Source: Spirochaetaceae bacterium (GTDB lineage: Bacteria > Spirochaetota > Spirochaetia > UBA9216). Taken from it: a stretch of 6,339 nt of DNA. The stretch covers positions 1 through 6,339 of the forward strand of contig JAQQAK010000277.1 of the NCBI GenBank assembly GCA_028527945.1, written 5' to 3'. Below the pieces are notes generated by a model. It did no database searches and was not told the DNA's origin. It worked only from the letters and a program-made list of their open reading frames with translations. Shown piece by piece: positions 5,764 to 6,339 of this stretch (position 1 is its first letter; each line of letters starts with the position of its first letter). Both the position numbers and the translations under genes were made by a program.

Positions 5764-6339
5764 ATGGGAGTACAGGAGCTTGCAGAAGTTACAAACCGTT
5801 ATGGTTCTGATAAAGATTTTGTTCTTGCGGGAGGTGGGAACACTTCTTTTAAAGAAAATGGCATAATGTATGTAAAACCTTCGGGGACAACAATGGCAAC
5901 AATCTCTGCTGAAGATTTTGTGAAGGTGGATCTTGAAAAGTTGAAATGCATGATGGATAAAACTTATTCGGAAGATTCAGAAGAAAGAGAAGCAGAAGCC
6001 CTTAAAGATATGATGGCTTCTCGTGTACCGGGTGAAGACAAGCGTCCGAGTGTTGAGACTCTTCTTCATTTTCTTTTGCCATATAATTATGTTGTTCATA
6101 CTCATCCCACACTTATTAATGGTCTTACCTGTTCAAAAGATGGAGAGAGTATATGCTCAGAAATTTTTGGTAAAAAAGCTTTGTGGATTCCTGTCGTAAA
6201 TCCTGGATATATTCTTGCGCTTACAATAAAAGAAAGACTTGAAGAACATCGCCGTAATGGTGGAGCTGATCAGATAATAATTCTGCAAAATCATGGTATT
6301 TTTGTTCAGGCTGATAGTCTTGAAGAAATAGATAATATT
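5764..6339 (+). CDS. Class II aldolase, probable rhamnulose-1-phosphate aldolase, N-terminal part
   Basis: The reading frame is open from ATG 5764 to the window edge, giving 192 residues; the gene continues beyond. AGGAG at 5751-5755 lies eight bases before the ATG, which is one base after the rhaA stop. The fold is class II aldolase/adducin. The phosphate-loop motif GGGNTS is at 23-28 and KPSGTT at 38-43. RPSVETLLH at 94-102 carries the likely catalytic Glu98. The zinc histidines are His112 and His114 (HTHP) and His177 (QNHG). In this pathway it would cleave L-rhamnulose-1-phosphate to dihydroxyacetone phosphate and L-lactaldehyde. The N-terminus GSDKDFVLAGGGNTS and the PSVETLLH...HTHP spacing resemble the aldolase half of bifunctional RhaE/YuxG-type (COG3347-like) proteins rather than E. 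coli RhaD. I cannot see whether a short-chain dehydrogenase domain follows, so no symbol is given. Sugar specificity is inferred from the operon. Confidence 0.85.
   Translation, partial: MGVQELAEVTNRYGSDKDFVLAGGGNTSFKENGIMYVKPSGTTMATISAEDFVKVDLEKLKCMMDKTYSEDSEEREAEALKDMMASRVPGEDKRPSVETLLHFLLPYNYVVHTHPTLINGLTCSKDGESICSEIFGKKALWIPVVNPGYILALTIKERLEEHRRNGGADQIIILQNHGIFVQADSLEEIDNI

Noticed and set aside
1..6339. CRISPR array, tRNA/rRNA genes, insertion sequence or phage genes.
   Set aside because: No spaced direct repeats, no RNA gene landmarks and no transposase or integrase motifs were seen; the window is almost fully taken up by metabolic genes.

Overview
The window is a single-strand (+) L-rhamnose uptake and catabolism locus. 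All seven genes point the same way. The DNA is AT-rich, genes are tightly packed, and most have strong AGGAGG-type ribosome binding sites. I infer an anaerobic, gut- or rumen-type bacterium. The AT bias, the TTG start and the gene style would fit a spirochaete such as Treponema or a Firmicute, but nothing here fixes the taxon, so treat this as a weak guess.

Layout: (1) 1-378 is the 3' end of a rhamnose-binding lipoprotein/periplasmic protein gene (rhaS), followed by a clear intrinsic terminator at 419-455. (2) A 159-bp gap (379-537) holds that terminator and a 17-bp inverted repeat at 490-506. (3) 538-4382 is a tightly coupled block: ABC ATPase (rhaT), two permeases (rhaP, rhaQ) and L-rhamnose mutarotase (rhaM), with junctions of 1-nt overlap, 2-nt gap and 1-nt gap. 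(4) A 126-bp gap (4383-4508) carries a candidate promoter whose -10 lies inside an inverted repeat. (5) 4509-5762 is L-rhamnose isomerase (rhaA), with a TTG start chosen here over an upstream ATG. One nucleotide later comes a class II aldolase gene that runs off the window (5764 onward).

How the genes work together: RhaS would capture rhamnose outside the membrane. RhaP/RhaQ form the channel and RhaT powers import. RhaM interconverts the anomers, and RhaA converts L-rhamnose to L-rhamnulose. After phosphorylation by a kinase not seen in this window, the aldolase would cleave L-rhamnulose-1-phosphate to dihydroxyacetone phosphate and L-lactaldehyde. The families are all known and I do not see an undescribed system. 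The points most worth checking are the rhaA start, the terminator inside the transporter operon, the two inverted repeats in the intergenic gaps, and the non-E. coli type of aldolase.
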